Source of the DNA: Adenanthera pavonina
Lineage: Eukaryota > Streptophyta > Magnoliopsida > Fabales > Fabaceae
NCBI GenBank assembly: GCA_026686845.1
Contig: JAIVEN010000015.1
Location: 1,193,001 to 1,257,000 of the forward strand
Length of the DNA stretch: 64,000 nt
Direction of reading: 5' to 3'
The number at the start of each line of letters is the position of its first letter. Position 1 is the first letter of the stretch. The notes under the pieces are model-generated. The model did no database searches. It was not told where the DNA came from and was given only the letters and a program-made list of their open reading frames with translations. Position numbers and translations under genes: made by a program. Shown piece by piece: positions 52,001 to 61,872 of this stretch.

Positions 52001-55000
52001 GTAATGAGCAAGTCTGATTCAGAAACTTTTCCTCATTAATTTCTCAATTTTCCAGCAGTGAGTTACCTTTGGAACAGCTCCTCCAAATTCGATTTAAAGG
52101 GTTAGGTAGAAGGAAGGAAAACAAAACATTGTGTCAATTTGTGGTTTATGGGATTCTATGGTTTGTATGGTTGAAAAGGAATGCTCATGACTTTAAAAAC
52201 ATTTCTTTGCCTTCGAATTTTTTGTAGGTTAAAATTGTGTTTATGGCTACTCTTTGGGGATCTACACATGATCTTTGTTAGGGAATCACTATTTCTGACA
52301 TGCAAATAGATTGGGCAGCTCTTCAACGTTTTTTCTTCCCTTCTTTATGCAACATTTTATGTAAAAGAAAATCATTGAAAGGATTTATATAAAATTAATT
52401 AAAGATTATATTACATAAGAAGAAATAAATATAGAAGTCAAAGTTAACTCACTGCAGCATCCTCATATACGTTAATGCTGGATACGCCACAACCCTCATA
52501 GATGACTCCACCAAGTGAGACAAAACGTGTCTTTATAATATCCATAAGTTTTACAGGTCTGCAATGGCAGAAAAGAGAACCACTATGATAATATAACAAA
52601 GGAATAATTTAGATCTTCTTTGAATTTTCTAATAAAATTATTTTTTGAGTACAAGCATTTGGTGATAATAAAATGATTATGCATGAGGGAAGCCTGGATA
52701 GAATTTTGGAGTCTTCTTTCTTGCCTTACTATGAGATATGATAATTGTTTTGGCATTGTAAGGATTTCAACTCCAACAATAATCAACTTCTGGTATTATC
52801 CAATAAATTATTTCAAGCTAGAGGCAGAGAGAGAGAGATTGCATCGTTTTGCACTTTTCTTCATAGTGCTCCATTGAGATGCCTAACTAGTAACTGCCAT
52901 GACAAGCAGCCTAAGATTTACTTTCTAGCTTAATGCATGTGATATGATCAACTCATGATAATAATCTTACATGACATCATTAAAATAGGGGCATATGCAG
53001 ATATTGTAGAACAAATGGGGTACATCATTTGCATCATATTCATTAAGTGATTTTCTATTTTTCTGTCTTTTTTCGCTGTAGAGATGTTCCAAAAAACACC
53101 AAAAGGGATACAATCATACAACTGCTACTGCATATTGTTTGTTCATTACCAAGGTAGAATAAAATAGAAAACTGTGGACCAGATAAGATCATGCATCAAA
53201 TTATTTTATTCATAAATGAAATTCAGGATGACAATTCTTCTCATTCTTTATTGGTATTTCAAATTGTAGTTTGAGAAGTGACTCACGAGACACCGAGATT
53301 AAGAATGTCCTCCACCCAGATATCACCTTTCCCTTGAAATCCACATCTATTCTGCATAATCCAAGAAATTCCCGATAATATGTAGAAAAGAAATCAGAAA
53401 GAAAGAATAAAAAAAATTGAAGATTAGGTTGCATAAATCCTGATGAGGTCACAAAGAAGACATGGTATGGAGGCAAAATGTAGAATAGTTTTGCCACTTG
53501 TGAATTGGCTTTTTGGAAAAAATGCTCATGTGCTCATACTCTTCAAGGCGTATAGTACTTAAGCAGGAATTTCAGAAAATTTTTTATGTAACAATAATTG
53601 ATAAAATATGCAGCATTTAGGTGATTCTAATATCAGAAATATAAGAAATAAATTTTAAATAGCATAACATTTTTTGTACTCAGATCCAAAACAATAATCA
53701 CGTACTTATGTGATTACAAACAAAGATCCGAAACAATAATTGATAATGTCATTACGAACAAAATGCTATAGGAAAGTACTATGAATGGATATAATTGGTC
53801 TCCTTAATACAGCAAGGAAGAGTAGACATCTCTTTAGCTTATGTGAGTACAATAAAAACTGTATTAACCTAGACATAAGTTACTGATTTCATAATAATAG
53901 ATGAAGGGTCAGAGAGAATAACTATCATATAAATATATTAAGCATGGCTAGCTTATTCTTCTTTACTCTTTCAGTGCGATCAACTTTCAGCTTTATAATT
54001 TTTAGACAGAAATAGACCAAGTTGGAATTATTCTGTTAAGTTCACAACCTATCATTTATAGTTTCAGGCATGAAGTCTTAGCTGTCAGAGAATTTCAATC
54101 TGTTATGTGAGACTATGGAAATATAGAGTTCAAGACACTAGCTACTGCATAAAACTGCTTCCTACTAAATGTAGAAAGGCGACAAAAGTGAAAAGTGAAG
54201 GAATTTACAGGGTTGAATTTAACTGCTGTGACACATTCAATATCTTCTTCTTCCAGGACTCCAAATTCTACAAGTTCTGAAAGCTCCTTTCTTGATATAT
54301 TCCATTCTTGTTCTCTCTAATGATCAAAAAACGCAGACAACTGCAAATTAATTCATCATTCAAAGAATTTATACACACTAGGAGTAAATTTTAGCATACC
54401 CCTTTAAGTATGTTTCTTTCCACAACAGCAACTCGAAGACCTCGAGCACTCAAGGCAGTGGCAATGAAGATTCCAAGAGTACCTCCACACACTAACACAT
54501 CGTACGAAGCTTCTTCTTTGCCAGTGAGATCAGATGAGCGGAACACACTTGGAATTGTAGAGACGACTTTCTGTGGTTCTTGCACAACTACAATACATAT
54601 ATGAAGACTGCGAATTAAAGTTTGTTAAAACTATACGGACATAAATACAAGCTTTAACTTATATCATATAGCTAATAGAAATTTAAGTGAAAATGATCTA
54701 ACATAACAATAAATACATGAAAAGACCAAACCTGGTGCAGCTGAGCAAATGCCAGACCATAGCTGGTCTAACCTTTTCAAGGCTTCGTATGAGTATGTTC
54801 CACCGGCACCACCAACTTCCCCACTCACAGAAACACTCTCCATTATCCTCTAAAACAAAAAAAATACTGCTGTCTAAGTTGGACATTGTACGAGTACCAC
54901 AGAATGCAATTTGAAATTCTAAAGCACACTACTTGTATGGTCAAATAAAACTAAGTGCTAATAAAAATTCACCAAAGTATCCTTACAACCTGATTATGAG

Positions 55001-56550
55001 TTTTCATAACATCCAGATACCGTGCACTTTAAAGCCCCGTTTGGTTACAACTATGGAAAAGGTTTCTTTTTTCAGTACACAAAAATCGAGGTGTGCAACT
55101 GTTATATCCCTATAATTATTACTTAATAACAACTATCTCTTTTTATTATTAAATTTTATTCAAGGACACATATGGCATTTCATATTCAAAAAGTCACTTT
55201 TTCATTCCATTATATTCCATTCTAAGTACCAAACGATAACTAAAAGAAATGGTGTCTTTTTGAGCATCAACTCCTAGTTATTATTTTATATATATACAAC
55301 AACAACATTAACTTTATCCCATTAATGTAAGTTCAGTTATTATTTTATATATATAATTGATTAGAATAAAAAAATAACTATAGAATCACTATTCACCAAG
55401 CATTACTAGCACTATTTTTAAAAACTTTATATACCCCTAGCAGTAATACATGCAATAAAAGCTAATGATATTAATTAATCAATGCATTGTGGCTTTTATT
55501 ATTTTATAATTCTAACACAATCATGATCATTCGTCTGTGCAATCTAAGTCATCCATCAATGTCAAAAATTCTAAAATAACAAGAATTAGAATTAAAATTA
55601 AAATAGATTGTTTCATCAGTATATCCTTGAAAGCTATAGGAAGCAAATTTATTTGGCTTAGCTTATGAGTAGGAGTCGCATTTGACTCAACAACAACAAC
55701 AACATTAGCTTTATCTCGTTAGATGGGGTCACATTTGACTCAATGTCTATTAATTATTTTCATTTGTTTTTTTTTTGGCCTAAAACTTCTTATTTATTGG
55801 ACACAAGGAGGAAAATTTGGATAAAACTATATTTGGCTCCATGCCTAATAATAGGTTGGAAACTTATTCTTCATTGGACATTAAAAAAAAAAAACTTTAG
55901 ACAAAATTATTGTCTCTTCAATATCAATCATCACCAATTCAATATATTCAATGTCAATATATTGTTAAAAGCTATAGGAAGCCAATTTATATGGCTCAGC
56001 GTATGAATAGGAATCACATTTGGTTCTATGTCTATTAGTTATTTCATCTATTCTTTTTTTTTTTCTCGATCGAAAACTTATTATTCATGGAACATAAAAA
56101 AAATTTTTGAGCAAAATTACTCGCTGTTTCATGTATTAATAATTAATAATTCATGTGCTATGCAGTATGTATTGGGAACAATTTTCTAGTAAATGCTAAA
56201 AGTGTATTTTTTTTATTATGATAAAGAAACTTGGAATCTTAATCACTATCCATATTTCACTTCCCTAGCTACTCCCAAGTAACATTTGCTCATGGCAGAT
56301 TTCACTACCGAAACAATGCCTTTTACTTTGAGCAAAGTGCACGAAGAGCTTCAGAGGCTCATGTAACTGAGATTTCTCTAAAACAATGTAAAATAGAAAA
56401 TTGAAAAATGGGAACCTGGGTTCTGGAGGGAATTGCTTGTGCTCTCCAACACTGAGATCTTCTTGCTCTTCTGCCCCATTTCTGTCCCATGGGACTCGCC
56501 ACTGCGAGCTGCGATATGCCATCAATAGGTTGAAGATGAAGCAATACCAT
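46047..56550 (-). CDS. Lycopene-cyclase-like FAD-dependent oxidoreductase
   Basis: Eighteen exons, all GT-AG and in phase, in transcript order: 56416-56550, 54732-54849, 54400-54587, 54209-54316, 53287-53351, 52453-52558, 51432-51515, 51117-51263, 50911-51039, 50144-50211, 49359-49392, 49182-49266, 48514-48581, 48321-48434, 48011-48046, 47768-47854, 46499-46590, 46047-46143. The product is 586 residues. Residues 1-45 are Arg/Ser-rich like a plastid transit peptide. YDVLVCGGTLG (113-123) is an FAD-binding Rossmann start. Other landmarks are GDIWVEDILNLG, LIIDAMGN (254-261), FGDASGIQSPVSFGGFG (from 395) and a hydrophobic C-terminal segment (525-550). It resembles the Arabidopsis protein annotated as lycopene beta/epsilon cyclase-like (At2g32640, recalled from memory), whose reaction I do not know. 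The ATG at 56550 has G at -3 and +4. An alternative start at 56522 is discussed in Part 2. Introns hold LINE insertions. Confidence 0.93.
46753..46871 (+). mobile_element. 5'-truncated RTE LINE tail with 17-bp target duplication
   Basis: An 85-base insert (46770-46854) is flanked by perfect copies of TATTATTAGGTTTTGGT (46753-46769 and 46855-46871). In the plus strand it reads DRAHWRRMIHVVDLT and a stop (TAG at 46827-46829), then TGGGATAAAACTAA and a (TTG)n tail. DRAxWRxxIHVADPT-stop followed by TGGGATAAGGCTTTGTTGTTG is the usual 3' end of plant RTE-type LINEs. It lies in the intron between the 16th and 17th exons, antisense to the host gene. Confidence 0.88.
51640..52350 (+). mobile_element. 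Fossil 3' part of a LINE reverse-transcriptase ORF
   Basis: In the plus strand, 51860-51960 reads FHPKVKSIVWTAMLNRINTN, the zf-RVT pattern that follows reverse transcriptase in plant LINEs. About 52130-52210 reads VVYGILWFVWLKRNAHDFKN, matching the LINE motif W-x-I-W-x-x-R-N. About 52230-52280 reads KIVFMATLWGSTH. Frames are interrupted by stops and shifts, so it is inactive. It lies in the intron between exons 6 and 7 of the cyclase-like gene, antisense to it. Confidence 0.75.
55025..55245. mobile_element. MITE in the first intron of the cyclase-like gene
   Basis: CCCCGTTTGGTTACAACTATGG at the left, and CATTCTAAGTACCAAACGATAAC inverted at the right. Inside are GGACACATATGGCATTTC and AAAGTCACTTTTTCATTCC. 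Same family as 22640-22880. Confidence 0.6.
55276..55355 (-). mobile_element. 38-bp RTE LINE micro-insertion with 21-bp target duplication
   Basis: A 21-base target (55276-55296: AGTTATTATTTTA, then TATATATA) is repeated exactly at 55335-55355. Between them lie 38 bases (55297-55334): CAACAACAACATTAACTTTATCCCATTAATG..., the reverse complement of the RTE tail (GGGATAAAGTTAATGTTGTTG). It is in the first intron of the cyclase-like gene, same orientation as the host. Confidence 0.85.
55625..56110. repeat. Degenerate tandem repeats in the first intron
   Basis: GCTATAGGAAGCAAATTTAT, then TGGCTTAGCTTATGAGTAGGAGTCRCATTTG, at 55633-55690 recurs at 55972-56030. A third partial copy is near 55828-55900 (TTTGGCTCCATGCCTAATAATAG, AAACTTATTCTTCATTGGACATTAAA). 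Unit length is unequal because of a micro-insertion in the first copy. Confidence 0.7.
55676..55742 (-). mobile_element. 39-bp RTE LINE micro-insertion with 14-bp target duplication
   Basis: TCGCATTTGACTCA (55676-55689) and TCACATTTGACTCA (55729-55742) differ at one base, a likely CpG decay. They flank 39 bases (55690-55728), ACAACAACAACAACATTAGC then TTTATCTCGTTAGATGGGG, again the inverse of the RTE tail. The parallel repeat copy at 55972-56035 lacks the insert and shows the unoccupied site. Confidence 0.82.
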
Positions 56551-56800
56551 ATCCCAAAGTTTTCTATCTAATTTAGAAAACAAGAGTAATCGAAATAAAG
56601 CGATTTTCCCTCACTTTCCCTTTCCTGTTATCTGTAGCTGATATATCATTAAGGATTCAAGGCAAGAAAATTGCGCACCTGATGCAGACACGTTTAACGG
56701 CTAGAAACTGTCTAATTTCTCCTTTGAAGATAAAAGAAGGTGACCGATAGTTCCGGTTCCCAGTGAACTACTATATAGGGGTGACAACTTTCTTTCCAGA
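56551..56800. promoter_or_regulatory. Shared head-to-head promoter region
   Basis: About 220 bases separate the minus-strand ATG at 56550 from the likely TATA box (CTATATAG, 56769-56776) of the plus-strand cupin gene. Both core promoters must fit here. The plus-strand transcription start would be near 56805, just before a pyrimidine-rich leader. Confidence 0.55.
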
Positions 56801-56882
56801 TAAACCTCCCTCGCATTCACTCGAGGGTTTAGCATTGCTTGTCATTCCGAAGTCTTCTTCTTCCTCTGGCTGTTTCAAACAG

Positions 56883-58382
56883 GTAGAGACGCAAACTTTG
56901 TATCATTTTTCTGTGTTATTTTTCTCCTTCTTACTCATATGCCTTTGTTTTTCCTTTCTCTGCCCTTCTTTTTCCTGTGTTTGTTTTGAGTGTCAATGGG
57001 TACTGAGGAAGCTACACTGGCTTTTGTGTGGGTCTTTTCCGGTGTGATGTGGGTGTTCTTTTCTTGGTTGCTACATAGTGAAGAACCCATCTACTGAAGA
57101 TTGATAGTATTCTGCTCCTTGATTTCTGGGCTGCCAATCACCATGTAAAAATGTATTTTTAGGAAATTTCTCTTCGTTTCTTGTTCGTGCTCTCACTGAT
57201 CTGGGTTACTTTACTCGGTCCACACAAGTTGTTGAACAATTAATTGATCTTCCACATTGTTTTCCTTTGTCCATTTGGACCTTCTCGAGTGTTTTCTTGC
57301 TTTGAATTTTTTTTCCGGATAGAATCTTTGCTGTCTTAATATGCCTCCGAAGAAGGTGAAGTTAGGCAAAATTTAGTAATTAAAAGCATTAAACCAAGTG
57401 ATCAATTTATGATATATCAAGATTGTATATTTGAGTATGTGAAATAAGAGACCTTATGTGGTCCCAGGGACAGTATGAAAATAAGGTAACTAATTATGGA
57501 ATTTGTAAGAGACAGCATCACAAGGCACAACCTTTGCACTTAAAATTAGAAGGGTTTGCTCATGTGATTAAATGTAACAGGTTATGATAAAATCATTTAT
57601 GGATTTTTACTTAGTAGCTTAAAGCCTGAATCTAAGTCATCATTGACATACTACCGAAGTTTCTATGACTAAGTGATGAGAGTTTGTTCTCTGTTGCTTC
57701 ACATTTCCTTATTTAAAATTAAGTCCTACTAGAAGGAATGGTGAACTTGTGCTATGTTCACATTTCAAATCCAAAAAGCCCTTGCTTAAAGAGGCATGCT
57801 TTTTTATTTTCAACTAGGTGTGAGTCCCTTTTATTTTTAGACAGTCTAAATTTCTTCTTTCATCATTTTTAATAGATGTAGGCTGTTGAAACTCCAGATC
57901 CATTGAGCAGTTAGCATTTGCTCAAAATTACCATCATTTTCTTGTCCAAAATTGAAAGAATGCTTAGGCAGTCTCTTAAAACACTTTAACTTCAAGTTTC
58001 TTTTAAGTTCTTGTTCAATCTGTTTATACTGGCCATTTTGAGTATCCTCCAAGGTGCAACAGCTATTTCTTGGAACTATACCTGGTTCTTTTCATACCGG
58101 ATAGACTGATGCATGTGGAAAAAAAGCTTGTTAAATTCCTATACTCAATAAAGTGTTCCATCTTGTGTGTATTAATACCTGTAAAAGCTATTCATACCTT
58201 TATATTCTGAGCCAAATCTTCAGTGCTTGTTGCCATTGATGATCTAAACCATACTGCCCTAACTACATTACACTGGATGAAAAGCTTGGTTCTAAGCTTT
58301 TGAATTAAAATGGTGTTTGGTATCAAAGTTTGGTACGTTAATTGAACTAAACTCACATTTTCTATTCTTCTTCTTCTTGTAG
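56883..58382 (+). other. Leader intron of the cupin gene
   Basis: AACAG|GTAGAGA at 56882/56883 and TTCTTCTTCTTGTAG|ATTTGAG at 58382/58383 give a 1,500-base GT-AG intron between an untranslated first exon (about 56805-56882) and the coding exon. The intron is T-rich and has no coding frame. Long first leader introns are common in plants and can raise expression. The structure is predicted, not observed. Confidence 0.6.
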
Positions 58383-58433
58383 ATTTGAGAGATTTAGCAA
58401 GTGAAGAACATACCTCCAAACTCTGAAACAGAC

Positions 58434-58865
58434 ATGGCAAGTGTGTTCATAAACCTAACCTCCACTTCTTTTCCTGTCAACAGAAGTACCAACAGAAAGT
58501 CAGGTAATTCTGGTCTCAAAAGATGTCACATAAAAGCCACCCTGAGAGTAGAGAAACCATTGGAGGAACTGTACAAAGTGAGGGTGCAGAGGAATGTGTC
58601 TGCAGAGAGACTTGCAGAGCTGGGAGTGTCCAAATGGTCGGTGTGGAAGACGGGCAAGTGCCGGTTGCCTTGGGACTGGCAGGTGGACCAATTGGTGTAC
58701 ATAGAAGAAGGGGAAGTGAGAGTTGTGCCTGAAGGGAGCCAGAGGTTCATGCAGTTTAAGGCAGGAGACCTTGTAAGGTACCCCAAGTGGTTTGAGGCTG
58801 ACCTTTGGTTCAATGGTCCATACCAAGAACGTTATAGTTTTAGAGCATATGGTGATGATTTTTGA
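58434..58865 (+). CDS. Plastid-type small cupin (DUF861-like)
   Basis: One coding exon, 143 residues. Residues 1-35 are rich in Ser, Thr, Asn and Arg with no acidic residue, typical of a plastid transit peptide (cleavage perhaps near RCHIKA). Residues about 36-143 form a single RmlC-like cupin barrel of the ureidoglycine aminohydrolase-like group: VSKWSVWKTGKCRLPWDW, VYIEEGEVRVVPEG, FKAGDLVRYPKWFEADLWF. The barrel has Glu and Asp in place of several histidines usual for metal binding, so an enzymatic role is uncertain. The first ATG in this frame after the leader intron is at 58434. The upstream in-frame codons 58401-58433 have no ATG. The gene is divergent from the cyclase-like gene. Function unknown. 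Confidence 0.9.
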   Translation: MASVFINLTSTSFPVNRSTNRKSGNSGLKRCHIKATLRVEKPLEELYKVRVQRNVSAERLAELGVSKWSVWKTGKCRLPWDWQVDQLVYIEEGEVRVVPEGSQRFMQFKAGDLVRYPKWFEADLWFNGPYQERYSFRAYGDDF

Positions 58866-59192
58866 TTCCGCAAGTTTTATAGTAAGTCTCTTGCTAATTC
58901 TTATGTTTAATATTTGAAAAGGTTAATGTCATATTTATCAAACTAAATCCCAAATCTGCTTATGTATGCTTAACATGCATCGTTGCCCTTTTCTTTTATT
59001 ACAATCTCTAATACAAATCATGTTATTATATTAAACTAGAATATTTTCAACAACAAAAAATCGTGCATGTGCACAAGAATATTTAAATTTGAAAAAGGAA
59101 CTTATCCCAAAGTAAAAAAGGAATCCATAAAAAAAAAGACACATGTTGAGACAAATAGTAAATAAATAACAACAAATGATTTTATTTTAATA

Positions 59193-59461
59193 TACTCCAT
59201 CTGATCCTATATATAAGACCATTTTAATCGAATCACGCGAATTAAGAAAGGGAGTTAAAACTAATTAACTACCTCGATTTCTCTGAAAATTTTAACCTTT
59301 TTCCAAAACTACCCTTATTTAATCTCTCTCTTTTTCTCTTTGAATACATTAAATAGGGGTATTTTTTTGAAAATGCATAATAAATACCACCTCGTATATT
59401 GTAAAGGATCTTATATTTAGGACTAAGACAAAATGTCCTATATATAGGACCGGAGGGAGTA
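59193..59461 (+). mobile_element. Stowaway-like MITE, family 1
   Basis: TA plus CTCCATCTGATCCTATATATAAGACC at the left, and TCCTATATATAGGACCGGAGGGAG plus TA at the right. Core as at 38722-38990. It lies 330 bases after the cupin stop codon. Confidence 0.85.
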
Positions 59462-59699
59462 TTATATTAATTATCAAGTCAAATCTTCAGCTGGATCTAA
59501 TTCTTAAATTTAGATGTTGGGCGTAAACTAGCATGGGGACTTAAAATTTTAGCGGAATAGCACGTGATTAATTAATTAATGAAGCATGTATATGGAATAA
59601 ATTAAATAATAAATAACGTATATTTTTGTCTGAAAGTAAAGATGACTTTTCTTTTTTGGCCACTAAAGTAAAGATGACTTATTCTTTAATTAGTAGGGC

Positions 59700-60010
59700 A
59701 TAATTATGTAATTAATAGATTTTCTACTACAGTTATGCCTATACTTCTGAGCCTTTAAGGCTGTGTCTGTATTTTTCTCATTCATAAGAAGCTTCATGTA
59801 AACTAAAACTAATTGATTACATTTCATCCTCTTCTTCTATTTCGGTATTTCATATTTCGTATGGTATCAAAGTCAAATTCCTCTCAATCTCACTGTGTAG
59901 TATTTGTGTCATTCTAGTTATTGTGCTTCATCTAATCTTGCCACATTTTTCACCCCACCAGAAGTTTCAGATGTGGTAAACTCGCCGCCGCCGGAGAGTT
60001 ACTGCTAATT
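59700..60010 (+). mobile_element. Possible Ty1/copia LTR end and primer-binding site
   Basis: TGGTATCAAAGTC at 59862-59874 resembles the primer-binding site complementary to the initiator-Met tRNA used by copia elements. Before it is an LTR-like, T-rich tract (59700-59860). After it is a leader-like stretch up to a GC-richer CTCGCCGCCGCCGGAGAG (about 59982). No gag or pol follows. It is probably an old fragment. Confidence 0.4.
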
Positions 60011-61500
60011 GAATCAGGCTCCAAACATAGCATCGTACATTGCCACAAAAATAAAAAAAGAGTTAGGATTCTCGCTGGAAAATTTTGTGATATAGTAAGA
60101 GTGTGTCATAAAGAATATGGAAGCGTACGGGATTTTACACTCATTCACTATCATCTCACCCAAATTAGCTGCTTCTGTTGAACTTTATTTTCAATTTCAT
60201 GGTCAAGGACCCAAGCCAATGAGGATCATTGAGTGAAATAGGTTTCTGACATTTCATCTTATGAATGGCATGGCATGCCTAAAAGAAAAATAGAACATTA
60301 ACAGCAGTCATATTACGAGATTCGATTGACAATAAGTTATAACATTCTAAAAGCAAAATCAATCTATACTAATGTTGATCAACATGTTCATGTTTTGATT
60401 ACTAAAATGATAATGGTAAGTTTAAAATAACTAGAAACTAAAATGAATACTTGGGTAAAGTCGAATATGTAGAACAAGAAATGAACTGACACCAACACGC
60501 ATGGATGCCTTAAAAAAACACAACACGACAAACCAGTACAGCTTCAAATTAGACACAAAATCACTGGTGGGTTATTCAGTTGGTCTATCACTATTTAGTA
60601 GACAGAATATACCTAAAAAATTTCCGTACTTTTAACTTGGTCAGCTGCAAATTATTTAGCAGACAGAAGAACAAATACAAATGAATATAAGCAAGATCAA
60701 TCTGGATACTAGGCAAACATTATCACTCAAACAGTGGATGGCAGCAGGCAACTCAAATTGGCAAAGCTCCTCTTTTAAAAAGAATGATCCCATGTCCTGA
60801 ACAGTGAGATAACGGATGAGGAAACGCTCTATAGAAAGCATCGAAGTCCAACACTGCCACAGAACCACTACAGAAATGAATCTACCATTCCAGTTCAGCC
60901 AACCTAGGACAAGACATAGCAACTTAGGGAGAAGCTAGGACGCATGAATGACACAAGACACCACATTAATAAGGACACCAAGACACAAAACTTTAAGCAT
61001 CGCGATGTAATTTAAGGCGTCAGTATCGTGCTTACGAATAACTGGCATGTCATGTAAATAACCGACATGTATCAACACGACTTAAGCTCCCTTGTTAAAG
61101 TTCCATGCAAGTGAGTACATAAGAGATTGACATCTTTCGCTGCAAATGCTGCAAAGCAATGGAATTACCTTCAAAAGTACAGAAAGAAGGATAGACTGAG
61201 GAAATGATTGCTTTTTGTATCACTGCACAATGTCAAAGACTAGAAATCTAAACAAGCACTGCCAATTGTAAACCAGATCCCTTATGGTACATATTATACA
61301 CCCCATGGATGAAGAGCACAAAGGAAGGAGACAAATGCCCGGGAAGGAGAACCCTCCTTCACAAAAGACTCATCCCCAGGTTTCTCTTTCAGCAAAATTA
61401 TACATGCTAAACACTAACTTTGATGCTTCCTTTAGTTCTTCACCATGGGGTCAGGACTTGCAATTTGCATCTCCAGTGCCTCTGGACTGCCAGTAGTTGC
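60011..61500. other. Spacer and 3' flank of the PP2A subunit gene
   Basis: The part next to 61500 should contain the 3' untranslated region of the minus-strand gene. An open frame at 60656-60922 (minus) resembles no family. Confidence 0.5.
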
Positions 61501-61872
61501 TCATTGCTTAGCACTAGAAGTGATGGCAACAGAATACGAAAACCTTGAAACCAGGACAGCCTCATTGCTTACAGCCTTAGCTGCTGCCACATCTTCCAAT
61601 TTCTTCCATATGGATTCTCTTGTCTCCTGTTTTTCCCTCTCCTTGATTTCATCTTGTTGGAATCTCATCAAACACTCCTCAAAAAGCGCCTGATCAGCAT
61701 CTGAAAATATTTTTCTCACATTAAGGGTCAAACTCTGAACTGCTTGGTTCCAGTGGCCCCGAGTATTTTTCTCCAAAGCAGGGAAGATTATAGGCAATAT
61801 CACTTGGATGTTTTGTGTGATCAAATTTCTAATATGATCATTGTTCCACAGAAATAGTGCCCGTTCCGCTAC
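61501..61872 (-). CDS. PP2A B' (B56) regulatory subunit, last exon (partial)
   Basis: A phase-0 exon of 124 codons begins after TTCTGCTGGCAG with VAERALFLWNNDHIRNLI, continues QVILPIIFPALEKNTRGHWN and NVRKIFSDADQALFEECLMR, and ends in SAKQ and TGA. These are the last HEAT-like helices and the C-terminal tail of the B' family of plant protein phosphatase 2A. B' subunits choose substrates and location for the PP2A holoenzyme. In plant B' genes this is the usual place of the last coding intron. The larger 5' exon (about 350-400 residues expected) is absent from the window, so the intron is at least 2.1 kb or the gene continues beyond 64000. Which B' isoform it is cannot be told. Confidence 0.93.
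   Translation of the reverse strand, partial: VAERALFLWNNDHIRNLITQNIQVILPIIFPALEKNTRGHWNQAVQSLTLNVRKIFSDADQALFEECLMRFQQDEIKEREKQETRESIWKKLEDVAAAKAVSNEAVLVSRFSYSVAITSSAKQ

Noticed and set aside
56551..56583. In-frame extension of the cyclase-like protein to 56583
   Set aside because: The codon at 56583 is TTG. The first ATG in this frame is at 56550.
56763..56882. Upstream reading frame in the cupin leader
   Set aside because: Its first codon is GTG, not ATG, and it runs into a stop just after the leader splice, so no uORF is supported.
60656..60922. 88-codon minus-strand frame after the PP2A stop codon
   Set aside because: No domain and no splice link to the B' exon. Most likely 3' flank.
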